In this document: positions 49,353 through 57,356 of the stretch, piece by piece
Numbering within the stretch: the stretch's first letter is position 1
Layout of the letters: each line of letters begins with the position of its first letter
Assembly (NCBI RefSeq): GCF_963678185.1
Contig: NZ_OY782757.1
Span: 2,321,501-2,385,500, forward strand
Source of the DNA: an uncultured Tolumonas sp.
Lineage (GTDB): Bacteria; Pseudomonadota; Gammaproteobacteria; Enterobacterales; Aeromonadaceae
Direction: 5' to 3'
Length of the DNA: 64,000 bases
Made by a program: the position numbers and the translations under genes
Notes under the pieces: model-generated
What the model saw: only the letters and a program-made list of their open reading frames with translations
Databases searched by the model: none
Told to the model about the DNA's origin: nothing

Positions 49353-50351
49353 ATGAGTAACGCTATGAGCACACCCAATACCAATGCGGCTACCAGCCCG
49401 GAAAAGAAATTCACGCTACATAAAGTGATCCAGTCGGTCGGGATCTTACCGGTTCTGATCCTGATTTTTATCGGTTTCAGTTTGATGACGCCAAACTTTG
49501 CGACCGAATCAAACATCATGAATATCGTACGCCAGTCTTCCATTAATACGGTACTGGCCGCCGGCATGACCTTCGTCATCATCACTGGTGGGATCGACTT
49601 ATCAGTAGGTTCCATTTTAGGCTCAACCGCCGTCATGGCGATGGTGACCTCACTACATCCGTCACTCGGTATGCTGTCCATTCCGGTCGCGCTGATGGGT
49701 GGTCTGTTGATGGGTACGCTGAATGGCGTGATGGTCGCCTATATCGGTCTGCCACCGTTTATTGCCACCCTAGGTACCTATACGGCGCTACGAGGCGCAG
49801 CTTATCTGCTGGCTGACGGCACCACCGTGATCAACAACAACATTAGCTTCGAATGGATTGGTAACTCTTATTTAGGTTCCATCCCATGGTTAGTGGTGAT
49901 CGGTTTTGTGGTCATTGCGATCTGCTGGTTCATCTTACGCAAAACCACACTGGGAATGCATGTGTACGCCGTGGGTGGTAATGCCAATGCAGCACGTTTG
50001 ACCGGTATCAAAGTGGGTATGGTGCTGACCTTCGTGTATGCCATGAGCGGCTTACTGGCTGGCTTAGGCGGCATCATGAGTGCCTCTCGTCTATACAGTG
50101 CCAACGGTAACTTAGGTGTTGGCTACGAATTGGATGCTATCGCGGCGGTAGTGCTCGGTGGTACCAGTCTGTCTGGTGGTATTGGAACTATCACCGGCAC
50201 GTTAATCGGCGCATTGATTATCGCCGCCATGAACAACGGGATGACGCTGATGGGTGTCTCTTACTTCTGGCAGCTGGTGATCAAAGGCTGTGTGATCATC
50301 ATTGCAGTTCTGATTGATAAATATCGTACCCGGAAACATGCGGGCGCTTAA
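49353..50351 (+). CDS. Sugar ABC transporter permease (RbsC type)
   Basis: Inner-membrane channel of the ribose-type importer. The 332 residues show about nine hydrophobic helices and family motifs GGIDLSVGS, PPFIATLGT, GMHVYAVGGNANAARLTGI and GGTSLSGGIGTITGTLIGAL (here split at the conserved GGT and GTLIGA). Start 49353 has AGGA very close; ATG 49365 is an alternative. Thirteen bases follow the ATPase gene. Confidence 0.93.
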   Translation: MSNAMSTPNTNAATSPEKKFTLHKVIQSVGILPVLILIFIGFSLMTPNFATESNIMNIVRQSSINTVLAAGMTFVIITGGIDLSVGSILGSTAVMAMVTSLHPSLGMLSIPVALMGGLLMGTLNGVMVAYIGLPPFIATLGTYTALRGAAYLLADGTTVINNNISFEWIGNSYLGSIPWLVVIGFVVIAICWFILRKTTLGMHVYAVGGNANAARLTGIKVGMVLTFVYAMSGLLAGLGGIMSASRLYSANGNLGVGYELDAIAAVVLGGTSLSGGIGTITGTLIGALIIAAMNNGMTLMGVSYFWQLVIKGCVIIIAVLIDKYRTRKHAGA

Positions 50352-50426
50352 TACACACGACGAGTGTCTAACGACACCCAAAACAACGCAACACCCCCTA
50401 AACAATAACGGCGGAGTACAACAACT

Positions 50427-51368
50427 ATGCGTTTGAACAAACTGATGTCCACCCTGATCGCAGCAGCAGTCATTACCACCGCACCGCTGGCTCAGGCCAA
50501 AGACCTGAAATCTATCGGTGTTACCGTTGGCGACCTGGCGAACCCTTTCTTCGTACAGATCACCAAGGGTGCGGAAATGAAAGCCCGCCAACTGGCAGGT
50601 AAAGACGTCAAAGTAACACTGGTTTCCAGTGGTTATGACTTAGGCCAACAAGTAACTCAGATCGACAACTTCATCGCTGCTGGCGTGGATATGATCGTAC
50701 TGAATGCGGCTGACTCAAAAGGTATCGCGCCTGCAGTAAAACGTGCCCAGAAAGCCGGCATCGTGGTGGTAGCAGTTGACGTAGCAGCAGAAGGCGCCGA
50801 TGCCACTGTGACCTCGAACAACACCCAAGCGGGTGAACTGGGTTGCCAATACATTGCTGACAAACTGCAAGGTCGCGGTGATGTTGTGATCATCAACGGC
50901 CCACCAGTATCTGCGGTAACCAACCGTGTTGATGGCTGTATGAACACCTTCAAAAAATACAAAGACATCAAAGTACTGTCTTCTAACCAAAACGGTAAAG
51001 GTAGCCGTGAAGGTGGCTTAGAAGTCATGACTTCTCTGCTGGCCGCTTATCCAAAAATTGATGCGGTATTCGCTATCAATGACCCTACCGGTATCGGTGC
51101 GGATCTGGCAGCCAAACAAGCGCAACGCAAAGAATTCTTCATCGTCGGTGTAGACGGTTCACCTGATGCAGAAGTGGCGCTGAAACGTAACGACAACCTG
51201 TTCGTTTCTACGCCAGCACAAGATCCACAAGTAATGGCATCTAAAGCAGTAGAAATTGGTTATGACATTCTGCAAGGCAAACCAGCACCAAAAGAACCAG
51301 TGCTGATCCCTGTAACCCTGATCGACCGCAACAACGTGAAGGATTACAAAGGCTGGACAGTTAAATAG
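50427..51368 (+). CDS. Periplasmic sugar-binding protein (RbsB family)
   Basis: Secreted solute-binding protein that delivers a sugar to the membrane channel. Signal peptide of about 24 residues (cleavage after PLAQA). The mature protein has the type I fold: GVTVGDLANPFFVQI, DNFIAAGVDMIVLNAAD, VDVAAEGADATVTSNN, and AINDPTGIGADLA. The binding sugar cannot be read with confidence; the genes downstream suggest a pentose. A hairpin terminator follows its gene, which may set it at a higher level than the enzymes. It could also present the sugar to the divergent kinase. Confidence 0.93.
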   Translation: MRLNKLMSTLIAAAVITTAPLAQAKDLKSIGVTVGDLANPFFVQITKGAEMKARQLAGKDVKVTLVSSGYDLGQQVTQIDNFIAAGVDMIVLNAADSKGIAPAVKRAQKAGIVVVAVDVAAEGADATVTSNNTQAGELGCQYIADKLQGRGDVVIINGPPVSAVTNRVDGCMNTFKKYKDIKVLSSNQNGKGSREGGLEVMTSLLAAYPKIDAVFAINDPTGIGADLAAKQAQRKEFFIVGVDGSPDAEVALKRNDNLFVSTPAQDPQVMASKAVEIGYDILQGKPAPKEPVLIPVTLIDRNNVKDYKGWTVK

Positions 51369-51383
51369 TTCATCCCGTATGAC

Positions 51384-51407
51384 ACGCCGCCGCAAGGCGG
51401 CGTTTTT
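51384..51407 (+). terminator. Intra-operon hairpin after the binding-protein gene
   Basis: Perfect ACGCCGCC / GGCGGCGT stem with GCAA loop and TTTT. It lies between transport and catabolic genes, so partial termination or 3' end protection is likely. Confidence 0.8.
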
Positions 51408-51476
51408 GCCACTGTGGTCAGCGCTCAATTTAACGTTGAACGCTAACCAGACTGGCAACGTTCCGGGAGCCGATTT

Positions 51477-52922
51477 ATGTACCTGGGTATTGATTTAGGT
51501 ACTTCCAGCCTGAAAGTTATTTTGCTGGATACCGACGAACACATCATCGACAGTGTGAGCATGCCACTGACGGTACAACACCTGCAGCCCGATTTCAGCG
51601 AGCAAAATCCGCACGACTGGTGGCAGGCGCTGCAACAGGCCATGCTGCAACTCAAAACCCGCCAACCCGCCGCGCTACGTCAGATAAAAGGCATTGGCTT
51701 CAGTGGCCAGATGCACGGCGCCACCCTGTTAGATGATAAGGGCCAGATCCTACGCCCCTGCATTTTATGGAATGATGGCCGCAGTACCGCCGAGTGTCGC
51801 TGGCTGGAGCAACGCGCTGATTTCATCGGTATCACCGGTAACCGCGTGATGGCGGGGTTCACCGCGCCCAAACTGCTGTGGGTACAACGTCACGAGCCGG
51901 ATATTTTTGCCCGTATCGCCCATGTGCTGCTACCCAAAGATTATCTGCGTTATCGCCTAAGTGGCGACTTTGCCAGTGACATGGCCGACAGCGCCGGCAC
52001 CTTGTGGCTGGATACCGCACGCCGCCAGTGGAGCGAAGAGCTGCTGGTAGCTTGTAATCTCACCGTTAGCCAGATGCCGGATTTGTACGAAGGTAATCAG
52101 GTGACCGGCACGCTATACGATGCGTTAGCCGATGACTGGGATTTACCGCGCAACACACCGCTGATTGCCGGTGCCGGTGATAACGCCGCCAGCGCCATTG
52201 GCTTGGGTGTTATCAAAGCCGGTGATGGCTTTGTCTCGCTCGGTACATCCGGCGTTATTTTTTCCGCTTCAGATCAGTATTACGCCAACCCGCAGCAAGC
52301 GGTACACAGTTTCTGCCATGCCCTGCCCGATCGCTGGCATCAGATGGCGGTAACACTCAGCGCCGCCGCATCGTTAAGCTGGTTTTCCCGACTCACAACC
52401 ACGCCGGAAGCGCAACTGGCGCAGGAAGCCGAAAAGCATGAGGCGGGTGATGTATTATTCGCCCCGTTCCTGAATGGTGAACGCACCCCCTGGAATAACC
52501 CGCATCTACGCGGCGCGTTTTTTGGCCTCGCCGATTCGCATCAACGCGGTCATTTAGCGCGCGCAGTCATGGAAGGCGTTGCCTTTTCACTGGCCGATGG
52601 TTATCAGGCACTGCAACAAGCCGGTTGTGCGCCACATCAAATGATTGCCACTGGTGGCGGTGCCCGCAGCCAATTTTGGTTACAGATGATTGCCGATCTC
52701 ACGCAATGCCGCATCATTGTGCCAACCTATGCCGATGTCGGCGCCGCCTTTGGCGCTGCCCGACTGGCTCGCTTGGCCATCGAGCCGGAAGCCTTATCAC
52801 ATCTGACTTCGCACGCCGTACCTGCGACAGCCATCATCCGACCACAATCACAACCCGAGCTGCAGGCGCACTATCAGCGTTACCAGCAGTTAACACGTTG
52901 GTTGTGCCACCAGGAGGGGTAA
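51477..52922 (+). CDS. xylB: Xylulokinase-like FGGY carbohydrate kinase
   Basis: Kinase that phosphorylates D-xylulose or a close ketopentose at O5. The 481 residues follow XylB: GIDLGTSSLKVILLD, FSGQMHGATLLDDKG, LRPCILWNDGRSTAECRWLE (read around residues 98-117), PKLLWVQRHEPDIF, LPKDYLRYRL, and AGAGDNAASAIGLG (catalytic Asp region), with GGGARSQFW near the end. Start 51477 has GGGAG. The isomerase start abuts its stop, so expression is coupled. Symbol given by similarity; specificity is inferred. Confidence 0.87.
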   Translation: MYLGIDLGTSSLKVILLDTDEHIIDSVSMPLTVQHLQPDFSEQNPHDWWQALQQAMLQLKTRQPAALRQIKGIGFSGQMHGATLLDDKGQILRPCILWNDGRSTAECRWLEQRADFIGITGNRVMAGFTAPKLLWVQRHEPDIFARIAHVLLPKDYLRYRLSGDFASDMADSAGTLWLDTARRQWSEELLVACNLTVSQMPDLYEGNQVTGTLYDALADDWDLPRNTPLIAGAGDNAASAIGLGVIKAGDGFVSLGTSGVIFSASDQYYANPQQAVHSFCHALPDRWHQMAVTLSAAASLSWFSRLTTTPEAQLAQEAEKHEAGDVLFAPFLNGERTPWNNPHLRGAFFGLADSHQRGHLARAVMEGVAFSLADGYQALQQAGCAPHQMIATGGGARSQFWLQMIADLTQCRIIVPTYADVGAAFGAARLARLAIEPEALSHLTSHAVPATAIIRPQSQPELQAHYQRYQQLTRWLCHQEG

Positions 52923-53633
52923 ATGCGTCGTTCTCAGCTCAATGAAATTTTAACCGAAAGCCAGGCACTGTTTGCCAAACACCAGATCGCGCTGCCGCCA
53001 TTCGCGCACTTCACGCCCAACGAATGGGCCAAACACGATCTTAGCCGTTTTCAGGAAGTGTTCGATCTGCAACTCGGTTGGGATGTCACCGACATGGGCA
53101 GTAATGATTTTGCCTCGACGGGTCTGACCCTGTTCACCCTGCGTAACGGCTCTGTCGGCGGTAAACCTTACCCGAAACCGTATGCTGAAAAAATCATGAT
53201 CAGCCGCGAAGGTCAGGTCACGCCTTGTCATTTCCACTGGTACAAGATGGAAGACATCATCCATCGCGGCGGCGGCAACATGATCATTGAGCTGTATAAC
53301 CGCACCGCGGATGAACAGTGTGACACCACCGATATTGAGGTTGTGCTCGACGGTGAACGCCAACGGCACAAAGCCGGCAGCCGCCTGCGTTTAACTGCGG
53401 GGCAAAGCATCACGTTAACACAAGGTCTGTATCACTCGTTCTGGGCCGAACCCGGTTTCGGGCCGGTGATCTTGGGTGAAGTCTCTATGGTGAATGACGA
53501 TCGGTGTGATAACCGATTCCTGCAACCACAATCCCGTTTCAGTGAAATTGAAGAAGACGAATCGCCGTTACACCTGTTGTGTAACGAATATGCCCGTTTC
53601 CTACCGCTACAGGAGCCATCGTTATGTCGCTGA
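52923..53633 (+). CDS. D-lyxose/D-mannose isomerase-like cupin protein
   Basis: Cupin metalloenzyme resembling D-lyxose isomerases, which interconvert D-lyxose with D-xylulose (and often D-mannose with D-fructose). The 236 residues include YAEKIMISREGQVTPCHFH (first metal histidines), YKMEDIIHRGGGNM (Glu ligand), and TLTQGLYHSFWAE (last His). AGGAGGGG precedes the ATG. The product D-xylulose would be the substrate of the kinase encoded just upstream, so a lyxose route D-lyxose to xylulose to xylulose-5-phosphate is suggested. Ten-base overlap with the aldolase gene. Confidence 0.8.
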   Translation: MRRSQLNEILTESQALFAKHQIALPPFAHFTPNEWAKHDLSRFQEVFDLQLGWDVTDMGSNDFASTGLTLFTLRNGSVGGKPYPKPYAEKIMISREGQVTPCHFHWYKMEDIIHRGGGNMIIELYNRTADEQCDTTDIEVVLDGERQRHKAGSRLRLTAGQSITLTQGLYHSFWAEPGFGPVILGEVSMVNDDRCDNRFLQPQSRFSEIEEDESPLHLLCNEYARFLPLQEPSLCR

Positions 53634-54484
53634 TTTCTCTCGCTCAAGGTTTATCACATGCACGCCAACATGGTTATGCATTGGGCGCGTTTAATGTGCT
53701 GGATACCCATTTCCTGCGTGCACTGTTTGCCGCCGCCGAAGCACAACGTTCACCGTTCATTATCAATATCGCCGAAGTGCATTTTAAATATGTCTCGCTC
53801 GATGCCATCTGTGCCGCCATCAAAGCGGAAGCGGCATTGCACGATATTCCGGTAGTATTAAATCTCGATCATGGCACCAGTTTTGATGCCGTGATGAAAG
53901 CCATTCGTCTGGGTTTCACCTCGGTGATGTTTGATGGCTCGGGTTTAAGTTATGAAGAAAATATTCGCCAGACTGCGGAAGTAGTTAAGATGTGCCATGC
54001 ACTCGGTATTTCAGTGGAAGCCGAACTGGGCGCCGTCGGTGGTGACGAAGGTGGCTCACTGTATGGCTCGTGCGACAGCAGCAAATTTACCGACCCGAGC
54101 AAAGCGACCGATTTTGTCACCCGCACCGGCATCGATGCGCTGGCTGTCGCCATTGGTAATGCGCACGGCAAATATCGCGGCGAACCGAAACTCGATTTCC
54201 CGCGCCTGCAAGCGATTCAGGAACAGACCGGTTTACCACTGGTGTTGCACGGTGGCTCTGGCATCAGTGATGCGGATTTCCGCAAAGCTATTTCGCTGGG
54301 TATCCATAAAATCAACTTCTACACCGGCATGTCACAAAATGCGCTGGTCGCGGTTGAGCAAGCGATGCAGCATCGCGAAACCGCCTACGATGAGCTGGCA
54401 CACATGCTGATGGGCATTGAAAGCGCCATTCAGCAAACGGTGGAAGAGCAGATGCAGATCTTTGGCAGCGCAGGGAAAGCCTGA
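53624..54484 (+). CDS. Class II ketose-bisphosphate aldolase
   Basis: Zinc aldolase of the fructose/tagatose-bisphosphate group. The 286-residue chain has HALGAFNVLDTH-type start (GYALGAFNVLD), NLDHG with zinc ligand His83, EAELGAVGGDEGG, GNAHGKYRGEP with another His, and HGGSGISD. It is shorter than FbaA and closer to GatY/KbaY. Its natural substrate in this operon is unclear: a bisphosphate made by the kinases encoded on either side is likely. Start 53624 follows AGGAGCC, inside the end of the isomerase gene. Confidence 0.87.
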   Translation: MSLISLAQGLSHARQHGYALGAFNVLDTHFLRALFAAAEAQRSPFIINIAEVHFKYVSLDAICAAIKAEAALHDIPVVLNLDHGTSFDAVMKAIRLGFTSVMFDGSGLSYEENIRQTAEVVKMCHALGISVEAELGAVGGDEGGSLYGSCDSSKFTDPSKATDFVTRTGIDALAVAIGNAHGKYRGEPKLDFPRLQAIQEQTGLPLVLHGGSGISDADFRKAISLGIHKINFYTGMSQNALVAVEQAMQHRETAYDELAHMLMGIESAIQQTVEEQMQIFGSAGKA

Positions 54485-55521
54485 TGAACGCCCCGCGCTG
54501 TGGCATTCTCGCCGCTGGCACCCTGCTGGTTGATCATGTGCATCTGATTGACGACTGGCCGGAACAGGGGCGACTGGCCACCATTCTGCACACGGAAAAT
54601 GCCACTGGCGGCGCAGTACCTAACGTATTGCGCACGCTGGCCCGGATGAAAACCGGTCTGCCGCTCGCAGCGGCCGGCTTGCTCGGTGATGATCTGGATG
54701 GCGAATTCATTCGCCAATGCCTCAACGATGATGATATTGATTGTCGCTGGCTGCAAACCGCGCCGCACCCAACCAGCATGACGCAGGTGATGACCAATCA
54801 TCGCAACGGGCAACGCACCTTTTTCCACGCGCATGGCAGTAATGCCGCATTTGACCGCCGCGTGTTATCCGATCTGCACAGTAATCACCGCATTTTGCAT
54901 CTGGCTTACCTGTTATTGCTGCAACAACTGGAAGTAGTTGATGAGGAATACGGTGTTATTGCCGCCCGCTTGTTCCACCAGTTACAGCAACAGGGTTATC
55001 TGACCTCGTTGGATCTGGTCTCTATTGATGACCCAGAACGCGCCAAGCGCGTGGTGCTGCCGACATTGCCATATGTCGATTACCTGATCATCAATGAGCT
55101 GGAAGCCGCCACCTTAACCGGGCAACCACTACGCATGGCTGACGGCAAACCCGATCTGATCCAAATTCCGCATGCGGCGAAAAGCCTGCTGCAACACGGC
55201 GTACAACGCGTGGTGGTGATCCACTGTCCGGAAGGTGCGTGGGCCGCCAGCCGTCATGGCGACAGCCTGTTTACCCCATCGTATTGGATCGAGCCGCAGG
55301 AGATTGCTGGCACGGTTGGCGCAGGTGATGCGTTCTGTGCCGGGGTGTTATATGGCCTGCATCAGGAGTGGAGTCTGCGCGATACGCTGCAACTGGGCAA
55401 TGCCTGTGCGCGGTTTAACCTGCGCAGCACCAACGCCATTGATGGCGCAGCGCCGCTGACCGAGTTACAGGCGTTTATTGCACAACAGGCAAATGGTAAC
55501 GGAGGTGATCAGGCTTTATGA
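54484..55521 (+). CDS. PfkB/ribokinase-family sugar kinase
   Basis: Kinase of the ribokinase fold. Markers are AAGTLLVDHV at the start, NATGGAVPNVLRTLAR (sugar site), NELEAATLTG and the anion-hole GTVGAGDAFCAGV with catalytic Asp282. The ATG overlaps the aldolase stop (TGATG), so they are coupled. A phosphorylation that prepares a bisphosphate for the aldolase is a reasonable guess. The stop region overlaps the end of the convergent regulator gene by 13 bases. Confidence 0.85.
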   Translation: MNAPRCGILAAGTLLVDHVHLIDDWPEQGRLATILHTENATGGAVPNVLRTLARMKTGLPLAAAGLLGDDLDGEFIRQCLNDDDIDCRWLQTAPHPTSMTQVMTNHRNGQRTFFHAHGSNAAFDRRVLSDLHSNHRILHLAYLLLLQQLEVVDEEYGVIAARLFHQLQQQGYLTSLDLVSIDDPERAKRVVLPTLPYVDYLIINELEAATLTGQPLRMADGKPDLIQIPHAAKSLLQHGVQRVVVIHCPEGAWAASRHGDSLFTPSYWIEPQEIAGTVGAGDAFCAGVLYGLHQEWSLRDTLQLGNACARFNLRSTNAIDGAAPLTELQAFIAQQANGNGGDQAL

Positions 55522-56249
55522 ACAACGGTCACTTCGCGCGACATGACGTAACCGGCACCACGGATGGTGCGGATATATTCCGGCTGTTTCGGGTTGGGTT
55601 CAATTTTCCGGCGCAGGCGCATGATCAACACATCGATGGTGCGGTCGAACACGTCCAGCGCATCGCTGTGTGTCATCTCCAGCAGTTGATCGCGGGTCAG
55701 CACTTTACGCGAATTTTTCAGCAGCACCGTCAGCAGCGAATATTCGCCCTGCGTCAGCTCAATGTCGTCGCCGTCGGGGGTGTGCAGGCGACCGGTATGG
55801 GTGTTGAGCAACCAACCGTCGAAACGATAACCGGGGCCACTGATCGGCACCATGGTTCGGCGTTGTGGTGCGTCACCGGCCGGGGTGCGGCGCAACACCG
55901 CTTTCGCGCGCGCCACGACAATGCGCGGCACAAAAGGTTTGGCAATGTAGTCATCAGCCCCCATTTCCAGGCCTACGATCATGTCTGATTCGGTGGCTAA
56001 ACCGGTCAGCATAATGACGGGTAGATCGGGGAATTGCAGACGGATTTGTTGTAACAATAACAGACCGCTCATGTCAGGCAGCATTAGATCCAGCAGTACC
56101 AGCGCAATATCAGGTTCCTGCTGTAACGTCTGCAGGGCAGATTGCGCCAGATGACAGGTTCGAACTTCGAACACATGTTCGCAGAGGACATCGGTCAGCA
56201 ATTCGCAGATAGCGACGTCATCGTCCACGACCAGGATCTTGTTTTTCAT
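55509..56249 (-). CDS. OmpR/TorR-type response regulator
   Basis: Two-component regulator of 246 residues. The receiver domain has the DDD acid pocket (residues 9-11), phospho-acceptor Asp54 (LLDLMLPD), and Lys in YIAKPF. The C-terminal winged helix (LTQGEYSLLTVLLKNSRKVLTRDQLL read in parts from about residue 165, IRTIRGAGYVM at the end) is of the OmpR kind. The region GLEMGADDYIAKPF is also seen in TorR. It is convergent with the sugar operon, and no kinase gene is adjacent; the TorS-like kinase at 45028-47658 is a candidate partner. Confidence 0.88.
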   Translation of the reverse strand: MKNKILVVDDDVAICELLTDVLCEHVFEVRTCHLAQSALQTLQQEPDIALVLLDLMLPDMSGLLLLQQIRLQFPDLPVIMLTGLATESDMIVGLEMGADDYIAKPFVPRIVVARAKAVLRRTPAGDAPQRRTMVPISGPGYRFDGWLLNTHTGRLHTPDGDDIELTQGEYSLLTVLLKNSRKVLTRDQLLEMTHSDALDVFDRTIDVLIMRLRRKIEPNPKQPEYIRTIRGAGYVMSREVTVVHKA

Positions 56250-56378
56250 TATGAGGTCCGTGCTTATTTTTAGAGATAAATCAAATTGTAGTCATTTGTG
56301 ACGTCGAAACCAGAGAACAAACAATGAACTGTGAGCTGACCAACTTCAGCTACATCAAACAATAAGAGGAAATAAACC

Positions 56379-57293
56379 GTGCGCATCGGAATTGATTTAG
56401 GTGGAACCAAAATTGAAGTTATCGCGCTGGATAACGAGGGTAGCGAGCTGTTCCGCAAACGAGTGCCTACGCCTCGCCATGATTACCAGCAAACCCTGAA
56501 CGCCATCACTGGTCTGGTGCTGGATGCTGAAGCTGCCACCGGCAAAAAAGGTTCGGTGGGGCTGGGCATTCCCGGCACCATCTCGCCATTTACCGGCAAA
56601 GTGAAAAACGCCAACTCCACCTGGCTGAACGGCCAGCCGCTGGATAAAGATCTGGAAGCCATGCTCGATCGCCCAGTGCGCATCGCCAATGACGCCAACT
56701 GTCTGGCGGTCTCAGAAGCGACCGATGGCGCCGGTGCCGGCGGTAAAGTGGTGTTTGCCGTCATTATCGGCACCGGTTGTGGTTCTGGCATTGCCATCAA
56801 TGGCCGCGTACATGCCGGTGGTAACGGCATTGCCGGTGAGTTTGGTCATAATCCGCTACCTTGGATCGATGAGGAAGAGTGGAACTACCAAAACGCCACA
56901 CCGTGTTATTGCGGCAAAAAAGGCTGCATAGAAACCTATGTATCAGGCACGGGTTTTGCCAACAGCTATAAATTCGATACCGGCCTCGAACGCAAAGGCG
57001 CGGAAATCATGGCGCTGGTGGCCGAGGGTGATGTCGCCGCGACCAAAGCGATTGAAGATTACGAACGCCGTCTGGCCAAAGCACTGGCGCACGCCGTCAA
57101 CCTGATGGACCCGGACGTGATCGTGTTAGGCGGTGGCATGAGTAACGTGGAACGTATCTACGACAACATTCCACGCCTGATGAAGGAATACGCTTTCGGT
57201 GGTGAATGTGAAACGCCGGTGCGCAAAGCGCTGCACGGTGATTCCAGCGGTGTGCGTGGTGCGGCCTGGCTGTGGCAGCGCGACGATCTGTGA
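56379..57293 (+). CDS. mak: Fructokinase Mak (ROK family)
   Basis: ROK sugar kinase that phosphorylates fructose to fructose-6-phosphate. The 304 residues closely follow E. coli Mak: [61 protein letters not shown] (catalytic Asp), the zinc motif [12 protein letters not shown], and [27 protein letters not shown] precedes the start. It stands alone with its own terminator, next to the sugar operon and malT. Confidence 0.94.
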   Translation: MRIGIDLGGTKIEVIALDNEGSELFRKRVPTPRHDYQQTLNAITGLVLDAEAATGKKGSVGLGIPGTISPFTGKVKNANSTWLNGQPLDKDLEAMLDRPVRIANDANCLAVSEATDGAGAGGKVVFAVIIGTGCGSGIAINGRVHAGGNGIAGEFGHNPLPWIDEEEWNYQNATPCYCGKKGCIETYVSGTGFANSYKFDTGLERKGAEIMALVAEGDVAATKAIEDYERRLAKALAHAVNLMDPDVIVLGGGMSNVERIYDNIPRLMKEYAFGGECETPVRKALHGDSSGVRGAAWLWQRDDL

Positions 57294-57318
57294 TCGCTTA
57301 ATTGGTATAGCTAATGTT

Positions 57319-57352
57319 GTGATGGCGCCTGATTTCCGGCGCCATTTTTTTA
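57319..57352 (+). terminator. Terminator of mak
   Basis: Stem ATGGCGCC / GGCGCCAT with an eight-base loop and TTTTTTT. Confidence 0.88.
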
Positions 57353-57356
57353 GCGG

